A stretch of 64,000 nt of DNA from the NCBI GenBank assembly GCA_015680685.1, contig MNCI01037709.1, positions 266,028 to 330,027 of the forward strand, in the 5' to 3' direction. The stretch comes from Gnetum montanum (lineage: Eukaryota; Streptophyta; Gnetopsida; Gnetales; Gnetaceae). The translations under genes were made by a program, and so were the position numbers. Below, one piece after another: positions 35,777 to 48,283 of the stretch; the first letter of the stretch is position 1; each line of letters starts with the position of its first letter. The notes under the pieces were generated by a model, which saw only the letters and a program-made list of their open reading frames with translations, ran no database searches and had not been told where the DNA came from.

Positions 35777-36450
35777 TTTGTCCTTACTACCCATTAGTTT
35801 TTGTTTTGTTTTCTTTTTTTTTTCTTTTTTTTTGCATTACTACCTTCTCCATCATGGTTTATGACAACTTGGATTACTTTATTTGTCTTTCTTTAATCTC
35901 ATTTTTGTTACATTAGTTTTTGTATTAATTTGGTACTTAACCAATTTTCTCCTAAAATTTTGTCTCTTATGCCTTTTTCAAATCTAATTAATACATCTCC
36001 TCTTTTAATATTTGCTATATCTAGAAAAGGTCTTGTCGAAGTATTATATTTATCCTAAGTTCTTTCTTAATTGTTCCAAACATTTTTGAAGTGTTTGTAC
36101 TTCCTTCAATATTTTTTGACAGCTTCTTTAGAATGTTGAGTTGTTCTATGTATTTTTTGGTCAAGAGGCCAACTCGTCTCATAGGCTTGGGGGGATAGGG
36201 GAGTGGATTTTTCATCCTTCAAGTAATGCCCTCCACATCATGCACCNATCCCACGAAATGGGAAAAAACATGAATCGAAAAACCACACCTTTTCATATTC
36301 CCGTTGTGCAGAATGTGAACTAAAGAGCCATAGCTTTTCATATTCCCATTGCACACATAAAAAGGCCAAACACAATCAAATGCAGAATGGGAATGAGAAT
36401 GGGAATGAGAATTCCATTTCCATTCTATCTCTGTCTCTGTCTACAACTGC
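35777..36450. other. AT-rich spacer with single N at 36247
   Basis: No gene. A poly-T stretch lies near 35813-35831. The single N at 36247 is probably a gap placeholder. Two related phrases (ccttttcatattcccgttg and cttttcatattcccattg) lie about 50 bases apart near 36290 and 36340. Confidence 0.4.
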
Positions 36451-36454
36451 TGCT

Positions 36455-37220
36455 GCAGGCCGCCTAGCCCAATCAAACCAACTTTGATGACGCCAGCTTT
36501 GGAGCTCTTCTAGAGCATTGGAAAGGCACCTACGATGGTGGCCCATGCTTCAACTGCAATAACAAGCTCATCGGCATGTGCTTCTTCAACCAAGGCAACA
36601 ATAAGGTAGTAGGCCAGTTAGCCCTTGCTGCATCCTTGCTCAACATTGAGGGCCACGACATGCACATGTCATCAACAATCGCTGGCAATGCCATGGTCGA
36701 CGTCAGTGTGCTCGGCTATGCCAACGACACTACCCGCAACATGGCCTGGCTTGCACAGATTGCCATCTACAAGGTCTGGTGGGACTGCGACTGCTTTAGC
36801 TCTGACATCCTTGCGGCCATGGATGCCACTCTATTTGATGACATTGACATGCTTTCACTCTCGCTTGGTGACAACCCGTAACAATACTACACTAACAGCA
36901 TTGCCATCGGTGCTTTCACTGCTGCAGTCCACTACCATGTATTTATCGCTTGCTCAACTGGAAACTTCAGACACAGTGCTGACATCACCTCAAATCTCGT
37001 GCCCTAGATCATGACCATCATTGCTAGCATGCTTAACCATGACTTCCCAGCCATCAAGGTGTTTGCTGATGGTAGCAAGTATGCCGGAACCTCACTATAC
37101 TCTAGGGAACTGCTACTGGAAGATCCAACTCTCACACTTATCTATGCTGGAAACACCAGCCTCGATGGCGACGGAAACGTGAACTTCTACACCTGTGGTA
37201 GCTTGGACCCCAAAGGTAGA
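36455..37220 (+). pseudogene. Subtilisin-like serine protease (SBT) fragment
   Basis: The frame starting near 36479 reads FDDASFGALLEHWKGTYDGG (subtilase E-S-F-x-D-x-G-x-x-P-x-x-W-K-G region). GHDMHMSSTIAGNA follows, where the usual GHGTHT-S-S-T catalytic His block has lost Gly and Thr but keeps the His. CFSSDILAAMDA, DIDMLSLSLG, YYTNSIAIGAFTAA and STGN (around the oxyanion Asn region) come next, then the PA-domain start IYAGNTS and SLDPKGRRG. Two in-frame stops (near 36880 and 37006) break it. The catalytic Ser part, prodomain and signal peptide are absent. Subtilases are secreted proteases of the apoplast; this copy is dead. GC content is higher than its surroundings, as expected of former coding DNA. 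Confidence 0.8.
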
Positions 37221-38189
37221 AGAGGTGTGAATCATAATACAATTTTAGTTATAATAGCTAAAAGATCCCTTCATTTAGGTTTCTTTTATAATTTATATAT
37301 GAATTAGGCCAATATGTTTCTTGAGTAGCTTTGTCTGAATGTATGTTTTAAGCATAAAATTTTGCAGGCAGGGGTAGGATGAGGGGTAGAGCCAGAGACA
37401 TTTGAAGAAGGACAGTAATGGCTATAGTTGAAGTTGCAACCTGAAGAGAAGGGTCTTCTAAAGTTTTTGTGTCAACAATAGCCTTTCGTTATTGGAATCT
37501 CTTTCTAGAAACAAACTTTCTACCAGTATTTTTATGTGTGTTTTTGTTAATTTTTTATAGTGAATTGTAATGTGTTGAATATTACATTTTGATGATTTTG
37601 TGCAATTTTCATAGTTTCACTTTAAGCTGAGCTCTTCTGTCATCAGTACTTAGCATGCTTTTCTATACATTTGCATTCCCAATGCAAAAACATTCCAAAG
37701 TTTGGTTCTATTCTTTTTTCAATGCTTTCTAGAGTGGTAGAGAATTCTGAAATTGTAATTTTATGCTACTATCTTGAGTAATCTTCTTTTGATACACCCT
37801 TTTTCAATGTAAAAGAAAATTTTTAAGTTCATGTTATTTTTATCTCTTTGTATATTTTGTGTAGGTTTTATCATTTCTATGGCTGTGCTTTGAAATTCAG
37901 CAGTTACCATGGAGTAGATGCGTTTAGTTGTTACGATTGTGATTGATTTTAATAAAATGCAAAAGCGTTAGCATTTTTGCTAGCACATGAAAATTATTAG
38001 CCAATTTGAGATGTCGGCCTGACTTTGGTAATAATTTTAACAATTTTTCCTGCTTATTAGGAGGACTTAAAGAGTTCAAATTTGATAATTTTTTTTTACC
38101 TTCTTGCATTCAGTGAGGCCTTTTCTTTATGTACATATTCTTTGATTGATGGAATCTAATGGATGATATGGTTGTTAACTTGGTAAATT
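37221..38189. other. AT-rich stretch between the two subtilase pieces
   Basis: No gene recognised. It could be an intron of the dead subtilase or inserted DNA. The flanking pieces overlap in the region they encode, so a simple intron is unlikely. Confidence 0.35.
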
Positions 38190-38323
38190 TTAAAAACGAG
38201 AACTTCTGCACCTCTGGCAGCCTAGACCTCGGGAAGATCTCTAGTAAGATCATGCTGTGATGATCCTAGCCAATGTTGAGGAAAACGACGACGAGCTCTC
38301 CACCGACGCACATGTCTTGCCAT
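38190..38323 (+). pseudogene. Second subtilase piece (PA domain)
   Basis: Reads ENFCTSGSLDLGKISSKIML, then, after a shift, VMILANVEENDDELSTDAHV-LP. That is the subtilase PA-domain block (K-I-V-x-C...GMILAN...G-E-x-L-x-A-D-x-H-x-LPA). Its first residues overlap those at the end of the piece at 36455-37220 (NFYTCGSLDPK), so it comes from another copy or a local duplication. It stops at the edge of an LTR. Confidence 0.7.
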
Positions 38324-39692
38324 AATTATAAATAACCAATTATTTATAAATCTCCGCTAGCCAAAAAGTCACTGCAAGAGAGCCAATGATTATATTTATT
38401 TTGGTTATTTATAATCTTGGTTATATATAATGATATATTTATAATCATAAACATAAATGATTATATATAATGATTATAAACATTTCATCATAAATAAAGT
38501 CGGTTATTTATAATCATTTCATTATATATATCTTATGGATAATGCTAACTAAGATATAATCATTATGTGTTAGCATTATGAATGAATAAATAATATCTTT
38601 AACATTATGGATTATGAGTAATATTTCATCATATCTTGGCTTTATTTATTATGAAATGTTTACTGTTTGAATGAATCTTATAATCCATAATATCTCAAAT
38701 TATAATTATGGATTATTACTCTAATTATAATAATATCATAACATTTATTGGATTCCACAATAATTATAATATAATAATTATGAATGAGCTGTTAGCATCA
38801 TTCATATCTTGTCCATTGTAACAATAATGTCAATATACAAAAGCCTGTGATATAATAATAACATTATTTATGCATTTGTAACATGATTTTTTATATCTCC
38901 ACGAATGAATATGCATTACAAATTTATGTTGGCCTATAAATATAACACTTGGGTGCATGGTTTAGGAGTCAATTAGTCAATAGAGTAGCCGAACTCTTGC
39001 AATTTTATTCTGTAGTCTTAGAGAATAGTCAACGAGCACTCGTAGTGTCAATCTAAGTTAGTTGTACGTCATCTTATTCAAGTGGCAATGTACTTGAACA
39101 CATTCCATGAACGATAATAAGATCGAAATTGATTCTTATTCATTGTAGTACTTTGACTTAGATTAGATTTACTTTCCATGCAATTTACTTTCCATATACT
39201 TAGTTAATATTTATAGTTCCATGCATATTAATGAATTGGCCGAATGAGCGCGACTAGTTTTGAGCATAAACATGTATTCGCTTAGTAACCTCAATAATGT
39301 TATTGCTTGGTTTGCTCAGTAGCATAGCGCTTGGTAATCCCAGTAGTGGATACGTGGGTTCAGGATGTGTATGGCAAGCTAGGAATGGACACTCATCGCC
39401 TGTAGGTTAGTCTAGACTTTACTTTCTATTATTAATTAGATTAATTAATTGATTTCTTTATTACCATTAGGAGTAGCATAAGGCCAATACAACATTAATT
39501 ATCATATGCCTCACTTTGGACTAAACCATACATGACAAAGCTACCACTAGTCTAAGTGGAGAGATAGTGAATTGTAATCAAGACATAATGATCTAGATGC
39601 CACAACTAGTCCTATCTATGGAATTCAATCAGATCATGCATGAATGTTTTTGATTTGTATGGTTGAGTGTAGGGGTACCTTGCCACTCATTA
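38324..39692 (+). mobile_element. Solo-type LTR, diverged member of the gag-pro family
   Basis: Family hallmarks in plus orientation: cctataaatataacacttgg (TATA, near 38933), an R/U5 block with aacgataataagatcgaaat, the gcgcttggtaatcccagtag segment, and the family end gtaggggtaccttgccactc with terminal CATTA in place of CATCA. The U3 portion (38324-38930) is very AT-rich with repeated ataatcattatata motifs, unlike the other copies. The left edge is set only by where subtilase coding stops. No internal region follows; the right flank is Helitron coding. Confidence 0.65.
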
Positions 39693-39711
39693 GATATAGA
39701 CAAGGATTACC

Positions 39712-42217
39712 TAGAACTAATTAACTTAGTTCAAAGATATTCAAAATGTAGAAAGGATACTTACTTACGATTAAAAAATTGGAAAATTATATTGTAGGTA
39801 ATGTACCAAAAAGTTCTTTGAAAAATATTTAAAAAAACTATTGTAAAATATTCTAATATCACGTTTACATATGCGTTGTAGATACAAAGTTCCATGGCTT
39901 GTTTATGAAACCTCTTCATTGTTGCATAAGAATTGTGAGTCAAAAAAAAATTATGTATGAGCCACTAAGAAATGATGATAGATTGAACAAAAATCATAGA
40001 CTAATTATTCAAACATGGAGAGCTAACATAGATTGGCAACCTATTTTTTCAAAACATGTTATTGTGAAGTACATAACAAAATATTCTACTAAAGTAGAAT
40101 AAACTTTTGAATCCTGTAATGATATGTTAGAAAAAACTGTAAATTTATATAACAATGAAGATCACATTGGAAAAAGTTACAAAAAGTTGATAACTAAGAC
40201 ATTAATTGAAAGAGATATAGGAGCATAAGAAGTATTACATATGTTGTTAGAACTACCTTTAGTATAATGTAGTAGAATTTTTGCAAACTTAAATTTGTCT
40301 AATTAAGTATATAAATAGATAGTTACAAGTGAATCTAATAATGAAGAATCATGTTCAAAAGATATTTTAAAAGCATACATAAATAGAACAATAGACATGA
40401 GTGGATTAAACCTGTACGAGATGACAAAAAAATTCATTTACAATCCAAAAAGAAAGTCAAATAAATTATGGCAACAAAGACAAAAAGAAGCAACAGTTCA
40501 AGTTTATTTTATATTCATAGAAAAAAAAATAAATAATCCTGAAAAATAGTTAGAATATTGTCAAATTCAACTATTTCTCTATGTTTCATTTTGTATATAT
40601 GAAATAGAAATAGGAACAATATAAGAGAAAATAAGACCTAATTGGAAAATACATGAACAAACAATTGAAATAATAACTAATAAAAGTAAGACCAAGGAAG
40701 ATAAAATTTGTAAAGATTATAAAGAAAATGTTTATATTGAAAATGTAAATCACCTTCAAAATGAATGGGAGCCTTTATTAAGTTTGCAACCAACACAAGT
40801 TTTAAATCATATAGAAGTAGATATGTTAGGATGAAGAGACATAGAAATTTCGTATGAATGGAAAAAAATTGATTAAAATAAAATTAAAAGAGCATTACAA
40901 TTTCTAAATTCCTTGAAAAATTCTAATACTACTATTATGATGCAACCTAATATAAATTATCAACAAACATTAAATGATAAACAATAAAAAATGGTGAATA
41001 TTATTAAAAATTATTATATTCAAAGTAAAACAAAGACATTACAACCATTGAAATTAATAGTACAATGTAGTGTTGGCAGAAGGAAATCTTTTCTAATTCA
41101 TGTTATTAAGACAGAAATGTCTACTTTAGCATTTCTAAAAAATAAAATAAAATAAATGCCTTTGTTTGTAATGGCTCCAATAGGGGTTGTAACTTTTAAT
41201 ATTCAAGCAAAAACAATTCATGTTGGTTTGAAACTATCCATAAGAGGAAAAAAAATTATTTTACATTAGCTACAGAATGATTTTAAAGACATAAAATATA
41301 TTCTCATTGATGAGTATAGTTTTATTGGAACTAGGTTACTAGAAGATATAGATACAAAGGTATGACAACTATTTCCTCATTGTAATGAAAGTTTTAGAGG
41401 TAGGTCAATGATTTTCATAGGTGACATAGCTTAATTATCTCTAGTCTGAGATATAGCACCATATTACTCTAAAGGTATTGGAAAAATTTTATGAAATGAG
41501 TTTACATTTGTTATTTTATTGGGTAAAATATTACAACAGAACACATCTATAGAAGAATAAATATTTTTTTTAGAATTACTAGAAAATGTAAGAACATGTA
41601 CACCAAGAAGTACTGATTGGAAAATACTAATGAAAAGAAGCCAAAACCAATTGTCTATTCAAGAATCAAAATGCTTTGATGATAGTATACACTTATTTGC
41701 AAGAAACGATTAAGTAAATGAACACAACGAGAAAATGTTATATGATTTGGGAAAGCCTATTTGTTGAAGTCTTAGTATTAGTAATTGTTATAATCAATAC
41801 ATAGCTATGAATGATGAAGATTTGGAAGTAGAAATATTAATCACAATTGGGGCTAAAGTAATGTTGATAGTGAATGTATCTATTTGTTATGGTTTGGTAA
41901 ATGGAAAAACTAGCATTATTATATATATATATATATATATATATTAGAGCAATGAAACAAAGAAACCAACACCATCATCCTTAGTTTTCATTAATTTTTC
42001 AAATTATACTGGTCCATCATTCATGTCTTTTTTAAGGCAAATAGTTTCAATAATGCCACTATAATTTGGTTAAAAAAATAGTTACCACTAAAACTAGCAT
42101 GGACACTTACAATACATAAATCATAAGGGATGACACTTGACAAAGCTGTTGTTGATATTACACATACACAGTAACCTAGATTAGTCTATGTTGCACTCTC
42201 TCATGTTAGATCATTAT
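39712..42217 (+). pseudogene. Helitron Rep/helicase remnant
   Basis: Frames 39712-40100 give KCRKDTYLRLKNW, then NDDRLNKNHRLIIQTWRANI and FSKHVIVKYITKYSTKVE, the Helitron Rep region before the helicase. A PIF1-like helicase follows. It has a worn Walker A (CSVGRRKSFLIHV in place of GxxGTGKS) near 41075 and Walker B YILIDEYSFIG near 41300. Motif III-like GRSMIFIGDIA is at 41400-41430, and the C-terminal TIHKS-stop-GMTLDKAVVD plus LVYVALSHVRSL at 42110-42215. More than a dozen stops, many of them from CAA/CAG or TGG, show it is dead. Helitrons replicate by rolling circle using this protein. A solo LTR cuts off its 3' end. Helitron termini (TC... and hairpin-CTRR) were not identified. Confidence 0.8.
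41918..41945. repeat. AT dinucleotide tract
   Basis: An uninterrupted run of AT units inside the decayed helicase. Confidence 0.9.
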
Positions 42218-43056
42218 TGATGAATTGTGTTTTACATGAGCCCCGATATCAGGTACGCAATATCGTAGCCCAAGATACGATATCGGGCATACAATATCGT
42301 AAGGTACTCTTGGGCCTATAAATACAGCCCTTGGGCACACGATTCAGGAGTAATTTTTGAAGTCAAGTAGCAAAATTCTTGCAGTTTGTTCATTCAAAGG
42401 TTAGAATATTTTCCAAGTGCCCACAGTAGGAGGTCTAAGTGTAATCGAATCTTTATTCAAGCATTAATGTACCTAAACACACCATTGTGTTGGCAATAAA
42501 GATGAGCTCTTTGATTCTTCCTTTCAGCACTTGAGACTTTCTTTCTTTATGCATTTATACATTGTGATTTCATGTAGTTCACATTTAATGTTATTCATTC
42601 AGCAATTAATTTTGATTACTTAGGCAATTAATTAAAATACACAAGCATGAGCCCTTCAAACATACATGTGACACTTGGTAGCTTAAAAATGGTTAGCATT
42701 TGATAACCCAGTAGTGTTTACACGAAGTTCAAGAAGTGTTCAGGAAGTGGAGATGGTTACTTATGTTAGGTTAGATTAGACAATAGTTCGCTTAGCATTT
42801 AATTACCCTCACTTTGATTATTATTTTAGGTGATCAAATTGATAAAACATAAAATGATAAAAATCTTATGCCTTAGTCACACTTAACTATACACTTGCAT
42901 TTCTTAAGTGAGACTCAGAAGACAATAAACAGACAACACGAACTCACCGTTTAGCTCTAGTGTACTTGGTAATTAAAGTCTGTGAAATTCATTCGGATTG
43001 CACGTGAACGCTTGTGATTTGTATGGTTGGGCGTAGGGGTACATCGATGCTTATCA
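42218..43056 (+). mobile_element. Solo LTR inserted in the Helitron helicase
   Basis: Starts TGATGAATTG, has several GATATC-type palindromes, a TATA box (cctataaatacag, about 42332), tgcccacagtaggagg, an AATAAAGATGAGC signal near 42497, and ends gcttatca. Flanking pentamers ATTAT (42213-42217) and ATTTT (43057-43061) differ at one base and may be the target-site duplication. No internal sequence is present, so it is a solo LTR left by recombination. Confidence 0.75.
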
Positions 43057-43439
43057 ATTTTCATGTCTACAAATTTACCATGTAATTTCCTATGACTAGT
43101 ATGAAAAAATGAAAAAAAATCAAAATTAGCCTAAATGAAGAAAATTGTTTAAAAATGTTGTTAGAAAGACACTTTTAATTCTACATATATACTGACAAGT
43201 ACAAATTTTAATAATTTATTTATCATATTGTAAATTTCATAAATAAATATTGGTTATATAAATGATTTTTTATTTATTTATTCTATGAGAAAAACTAACA
43301 TTATGGTAATACCACAGTGTCTAGTAACTTGATGGCTACTCCACTTAGTTTGATGCCATTATCTATTCTTGGTCATTGTGACAAAAATAGGGTTTGCGAA
43401 GTTGTAATATATATAAGTAGTATGAAACCATTTAGAAAT
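43057..43439. other. AT-rich Helitron interior
   Basis: No motif beyond a short GHCDKNR-like frame near 43370. Probably the spacer or an intron before the RPA-like gene. Confidence 0.3.
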
Positions 43440-44201
43440 ATTAAAGATGGTAAAAAAGTACAGACTTATCAAATAATGGATGTTTAGGTACCATTTTCAA
43501 TTATTTATGTCTATGTTCATTGCAATTTATTTAAATATTAATAGTTGCTAGCTCATTACTTTTCATAGGAATTTGTTATGCAAGTTATAGCCTACAATGG
43601 AGATATGACAATAGCAAATGATAATTTACATGTAGGAAATGTATATCTCATGGAGTAAAAATTTAAAGAAACAATATAAAATTTAATAAAACAAAATGTG
43701 ATTATGAGACGGTATTAAATAGATTCTCAAAAATCCAACAAATAGATTAGATGATCAAGGAAATTCCAAATTACAAGTATATTTTTATCAAGCTCATAAA
43801 TCTGGATCTTTATATCAACTCACCAGAGAAACTAGGTATTTTTTGAGAAATGCTAATTATTGAGTAATATATTTGATATGTTTCATAACTAACATTTCTT
43901 TTTAACATTTACAAATCTAACTACAATAGTAGTAGAAATAAGTCCAATTAATACATTAAAGAGAGACGTAAATGATTAAATAATTGAAAGAAGACAATTA
44001 GAGATACTAGATTAAAGGTAAGAAAATATTTCTCATTTCATTATAATATGCATATGTTAAAGTTCTAACTCTAAAGTTATATTTTTATTATGATTGTAGT
44101 AATGAAGAGCCTACAATTGTAACATTATGGAGACACTTAGCAATTGTAGAAGGGGAAAAGCTTTATGAAATGATTGAAAAAGACACATCATCTTTAGTTG
44201 T
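43440..44201 (+). pseudogene. Helitron RPA-like gene, 5' part
   Basis: Contains FVMQVIAYNGDMTIANDNLH (about 43570-43630) and then TLWRHLAIVEGEKLYEMIEK followed by DTSSLVV, ending exactly at the insertion of the complete LTR element. Replication protein A large-subunit-like genes accompany the Rep/helicase in plant Helitrons and bind single-stranded DNA. Stops and probable introns interrupt it. Confidence 0.65.
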
Positions 44202-44280
44202 TGATGGGACGTGATATCGCGTCCTCACTGCGATATCGCGTACGCGATGTATCGTACGTGATATCATAGTCTGCCGCCAT
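44202..44280 (+). promoter_or_regulatory. U3 palindrome array upstream of TATA (5' LTR)
   Basis: Overlapping palindromic units (gatatcgcg, gcgatatcgcgtacgcgat, gtatcgtacgtgatatc) fill the first ~75 bases and end about 20 bases before the TATA box. Comparable arrays, differing in number and spacing, precede the TATA boxes at 50521, 42332 and 55815. Binding by a transcription factor is inference. Confidence 0.55.
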
Positions 44281-45015
44281 TGCTATAAATAAGAAGCAGC
44301 TCTCCCTTGTTTCACTATCTAGATCTAGATCCTTAGCGAAACTTTGGCAGTTTTACCTCTCCAGAGATAGAATAATTTCCATGTGCCCACAATAGGAGCT
44401 CCAAAGTGAATGGATCTTTATTTGAGCAAATATTATACCTGAGCACAAGTTTGTGTACGGAAATAAAGACGAACTTCTTGGATAAACCTTGCAGTGCATG
44501 GAATAGGCTAAATAGGATTTTAATTATTATTATTTATTGTTCACCATTTAAATGCTTTATTAGTCAATTAAATCTCTCTTAACCCTCAACACTCCTAAGT
44601 GCATTCAGTATGACCGCTTCGAGCACGTGCGTTACGCTTGGTAATCCCAGCAACGAATAACGTTTGGTAATCCTAGAAGGTTGCATTGGCTTAGGGTGTG
44701 AACGGAAAGTGGGAACAGATACTGATGCTAGGTTGATTAAGGCTTAGTTAGTTGGTTAAATTTAGTTACTTAGTTTCTTCACCCTTTACCTCATTAGCAT
44801 AGGCGATAAAACATAAAAGATATAAAAATCACATACCTCAGACTTACTTAACCATACAACCGTGACAAATACAAGTAAGTTTGGGAAGACAACGAACGAT
44901 TAACCTTAAGCGTTCCATAAGGCGTGTAGGCACTTAGTCTATAGAGTTCGATTGGATCGTGCATGTAACGCTCGTATTCGTATGGTTGAGTGTAGGGGTA
45001 CCTTGCCACTCATCA
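44202..45015 (+). repeat. 5' LTR of the complete element
   Basis: 814 bases, TGATGGGA...CTCATCA, with a TATA box at 44284-44291, a tgtgcccacaataggagct block and an AATAAAGACGAAC polyadenylation-type site near 44463. Confidence 0.9.
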
Positions 45016-45016
45016 T

Positions 45017-45034
45017 TGGCACCGTTTTCGGGGA
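45017..45034 (+). promoter_or_regulatory. Primer-binding site, tRNA-Asp type
   Basis: TGGCACCGTTTTCGGGGA begins one base after the LTR. It agrees with the tRNA-Asp complement of Athila-type elements at 15 of 18 positions. Confidence 0.7.
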
Positions 45035-45145
45035 CTAAGTTGTTTGTGCGCTAAGTAGAACATAGGAAATCATTCACATTGTTGGGAAGCTTAAATGAAC
45101 CCTTAGGGTTAATTAAACAAAAAAATTATATAACGGTTAATTAGC

Positions 45146-48100
45146 ACACCGAATAAGACACAATATCTTCTTCTTCAAACAAAAGCACTTCACCACCTAG
45201 GGATCACACAAGAGACAGTTGGCGGTTTAACACACATAACTCAGATCTGCCAGTTCCTCAAGAGTATCGGGTAGTGTATACTCATCCTGATGAGTATATA
45301 CCTAATTTTACCTTTATCCTCCATTAGGATGAACAACAGCATTGGTGATACTTGCAAGGTAACATAGTGTTACCCCTAGATCGGGCAGTCCCTATCATGC
45401 TCCTTCGTGCTCTTGCATAGATAAACATGACACAGCTATATGCTAAATACGTTGCAGAAGATTATGACACAAGGGACTACCATCCCACAGAAGCACAATG
45501 TCAACGGGACTTGCAGTAGGAGAGTTTTCACACATCGTTGAAGGGCAAAGGACCCCACAATGCTTCACCTGTCATAAGAGAAATTAGGGGTGGTGAACCT
45601 ATCTCAATAGGTTCTCCACAAAATGATGTTCCCCCTCCTAAAGATAGTGAGGAGGTGGTGTATTAGAACCTTCGCTCCATGATACAAAACCCTGGTTCTG
45701 ATGCCCACGAACACCAAGTCTTCAATGAGGGAACACAAACACAAGATAAGGGTGAGCGTTCTGATCATCATCATGATCGGGGTTGGGATCATTGAAGAGA
45801 AGGTAGGAGACATCGCCATGGTGATGGCTCTCCTTGTTCTTCCCCTTCATCACATCATTCACCCTTTCCTTCCACATCAGGATGCAATCATAAAGAGCAC
45901 AACCGTGAGGATAAGGGTAGGCAAAATGAGAGACCTCGATGAGAGAGTTGAGAGCGAGGATGAGGGCATTCTAGGGAGTCATGGCATGGAAGAAGGGAAA
46001 GTAGGGAACTGCGTAGGAATCATAGACGTCATGAGAGATATGATCATGACGAACCCCTACTAGCAACTCGAAGTATGTTAGACATTATGGAGGCCATTAG
46101 AATACCTACAAGGCACCAAAAAGATAGTCGAATCAAGAGACTAGACATGAATAATATCCCATGATTCGAAGGGGGATACAACATTGATCCACAAAACCAC
46201 TTACAGGCATTTCATGATGCATGTGCCTTGTAGAATATAAAAAAAGAGTGGAAAAAGTTAAATTTGTTTCCTAGGACACTCATAAAAGAAGCAGAGAGTT
46301 GGTACCGATCCTTAGAGCCGAAAACCATTAGGAGGTGGAGTACAATGCTAGAATTGTTTAACCATAAATACTAAACGTACTCCAGAGTGTCCAACTTGCG
46401 TAAGCAAATCCAAGGATAGAAGCAGGGTACTTATGAACCCTTGGATGCTGCCATGAGCTGATATTATGCATTGTTACATCATTGCCTGGGCCATGGTTAC
46501 ACACAACGGGATTAGCTCCACCATCTCGTAGATGGGCTAAGACACGAAACCAAGAGAACCCTTGGAACATATGCCCAAGGGAGATTATCTGAACTTAGGT
46601 CCCATGAAATTCATTGATAGTTGGAGCAAGTAGCTAAAGAAGAAGGGAAGCTACGAAAAAGAGAAAGCGCGGAAGAATATAACCATGATCCTTCCCTCTG
46701 AAAGAAGGGAGTGAGATTCTGCGATGAAGAGGATGAGTCACCACTCGAAGAGTTGGTGAATAGAAAAATCTTGCCGCTTTAGAAATTAACAGCGGAAGTA
46801 TCAGCTAAGGTAGATGAAATATGGAGCTCCTTAGATAGTAAAATTGAAACCGTTCTAAAAATCGTAGAGGAGTCTAAGGAGGAACGAAGTAGTGACCATG
46901 ATAAGAAAAAGCGGAGAGATTCAGGCCATGCACATGACAAGGGTAAGGGAAAAATGACTATCACCGATGAGGTTGTGGATTTTGACATGGACAATGATGG
47001 TGGATGTGAGATATGCCAATATGACCATCCTAAGGGATGTTGCCCAATAGTCTCACATCTGCAAGAGTCCGGGGTGTATGCACTCAATCCAAGACTTAAC
47101 AGATGGCAAGCACCCCGTCGGTTACCTTATCCTCAAGGTAACCTAAGGCAGTTCCACTAACCTTTAACATATTATCTAAGTGGAACTCTGCCATAGCCTA
47201 TCAGGCAACACCAGAAGTGGCAACACCCATAGTCATGGGGGATGCCACCGCCTAGGCAACAATACAGACCTGTATGGCTATTACGTGCAGCAGCCAGTTT
47301 CTGCAAGTGACTCTATGGGTCACGTAACCCCACAAAATCACTACCAAGTTTCGGAGTATTTTAGGACTCCTTCTCCTTTAGGAGACGCACCACATACATA
47401 TCATCCTCCAAATCCATCTGCATCTTTTACGTCGATAGTTCCACTACCACCTGCTCCAACGATGCAAGGGGAACTCCCCACTCAACTGCAGCAATGTAAT
47501 GCTACGAGAGCTGTAAACCTTCAACCCACTGCTAGTTTTGACAACTGTACAAAGAGAAGACCTTTCTTTAGAACCAGGAGTCCAAACAAGCTCTCACAAC
47601 CACAAGCAGTTGAGTCTATGACCACTCCTCCAACAAATAAGGCTTCGGAGCTCCCTTCAAACCAACAACAGAGCTCAACGCGTACGATTATGTTAACACA
47701 TACCGTTACTAACTGGATCAAGGTGGGCCACCTTCCCAAGAAATTCTCTGATCTTGGAAGCCCCCTAATTTATCTCCAAGTCGCTAGGAATAAACCTCAT
47801 AAGGATCTTCTTGACTTAGGTTCTGGAGTCATCCTAATCTCATGAGAAATGTATAAAGCCTGGAACCTGCCTCCACTTAAGAAGAGTGATATTCAACTAG
47901 AGTTGGTTGACTAGTCCATCACCATTCCCTTGGGATTGGTGGAGGACATCATTACCACTATGTGTGGTTGGTCATACCCAACTGATTTCCTGGTGATAGA
48001 AGTCAACAGTAACAAAGGGGACTTCCCAATTATAATGGGAAGGGCATGGCCTAGTACAATAGATGCATGCCTAGGAATCTGTGATCTTTCCTTGGAAATA

Positions 48101-48283
48101 TTGAAGGAAAACATTTATGAAAATATCAAGAAGAAGAAAGTTCCATGCATCACATACAGTGACTCAGAGGGTGATGACATGGAGGAATGCTCAACATTTC
48201 CTACATGTAACTGGTGTGCACTAGAGGATAACATACAAAGGTGCCTATATGTAGCAACCACTCAAAAAGAGAACACCTAGTGG
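45146..48283 (+). pseudogene. gag-protease remnant of the complete element
   Basis: Parallel to the minus-strand copy. An SSSSNKSTS N-terminal segment is at about 45165. A His/Arg/Ser-rich stretch (DHHHDRGWDH) follows near 45765, then the gag core around 46200-46640. The zinc-knuckle-like CEICQYDHPKGCC is at 47009-47047, spaced CX2CX3HX4C, one residue shorter than the canonical knuckle. A Pro/Gln-rich linker (47180-47690) and a retropepsin with LLDLGSGVILIS, GLVEDIITTMCGWSY and PIIMGRAWPS (47800-48060) complete it. Stops and frame changes abound. They fall at different places from the other copy (here Q is lost and W kept in the EMYKAW segment), so the two decayed independently. It ends at 48280 in a stop, with no pol. 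Confidence 0.8.
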
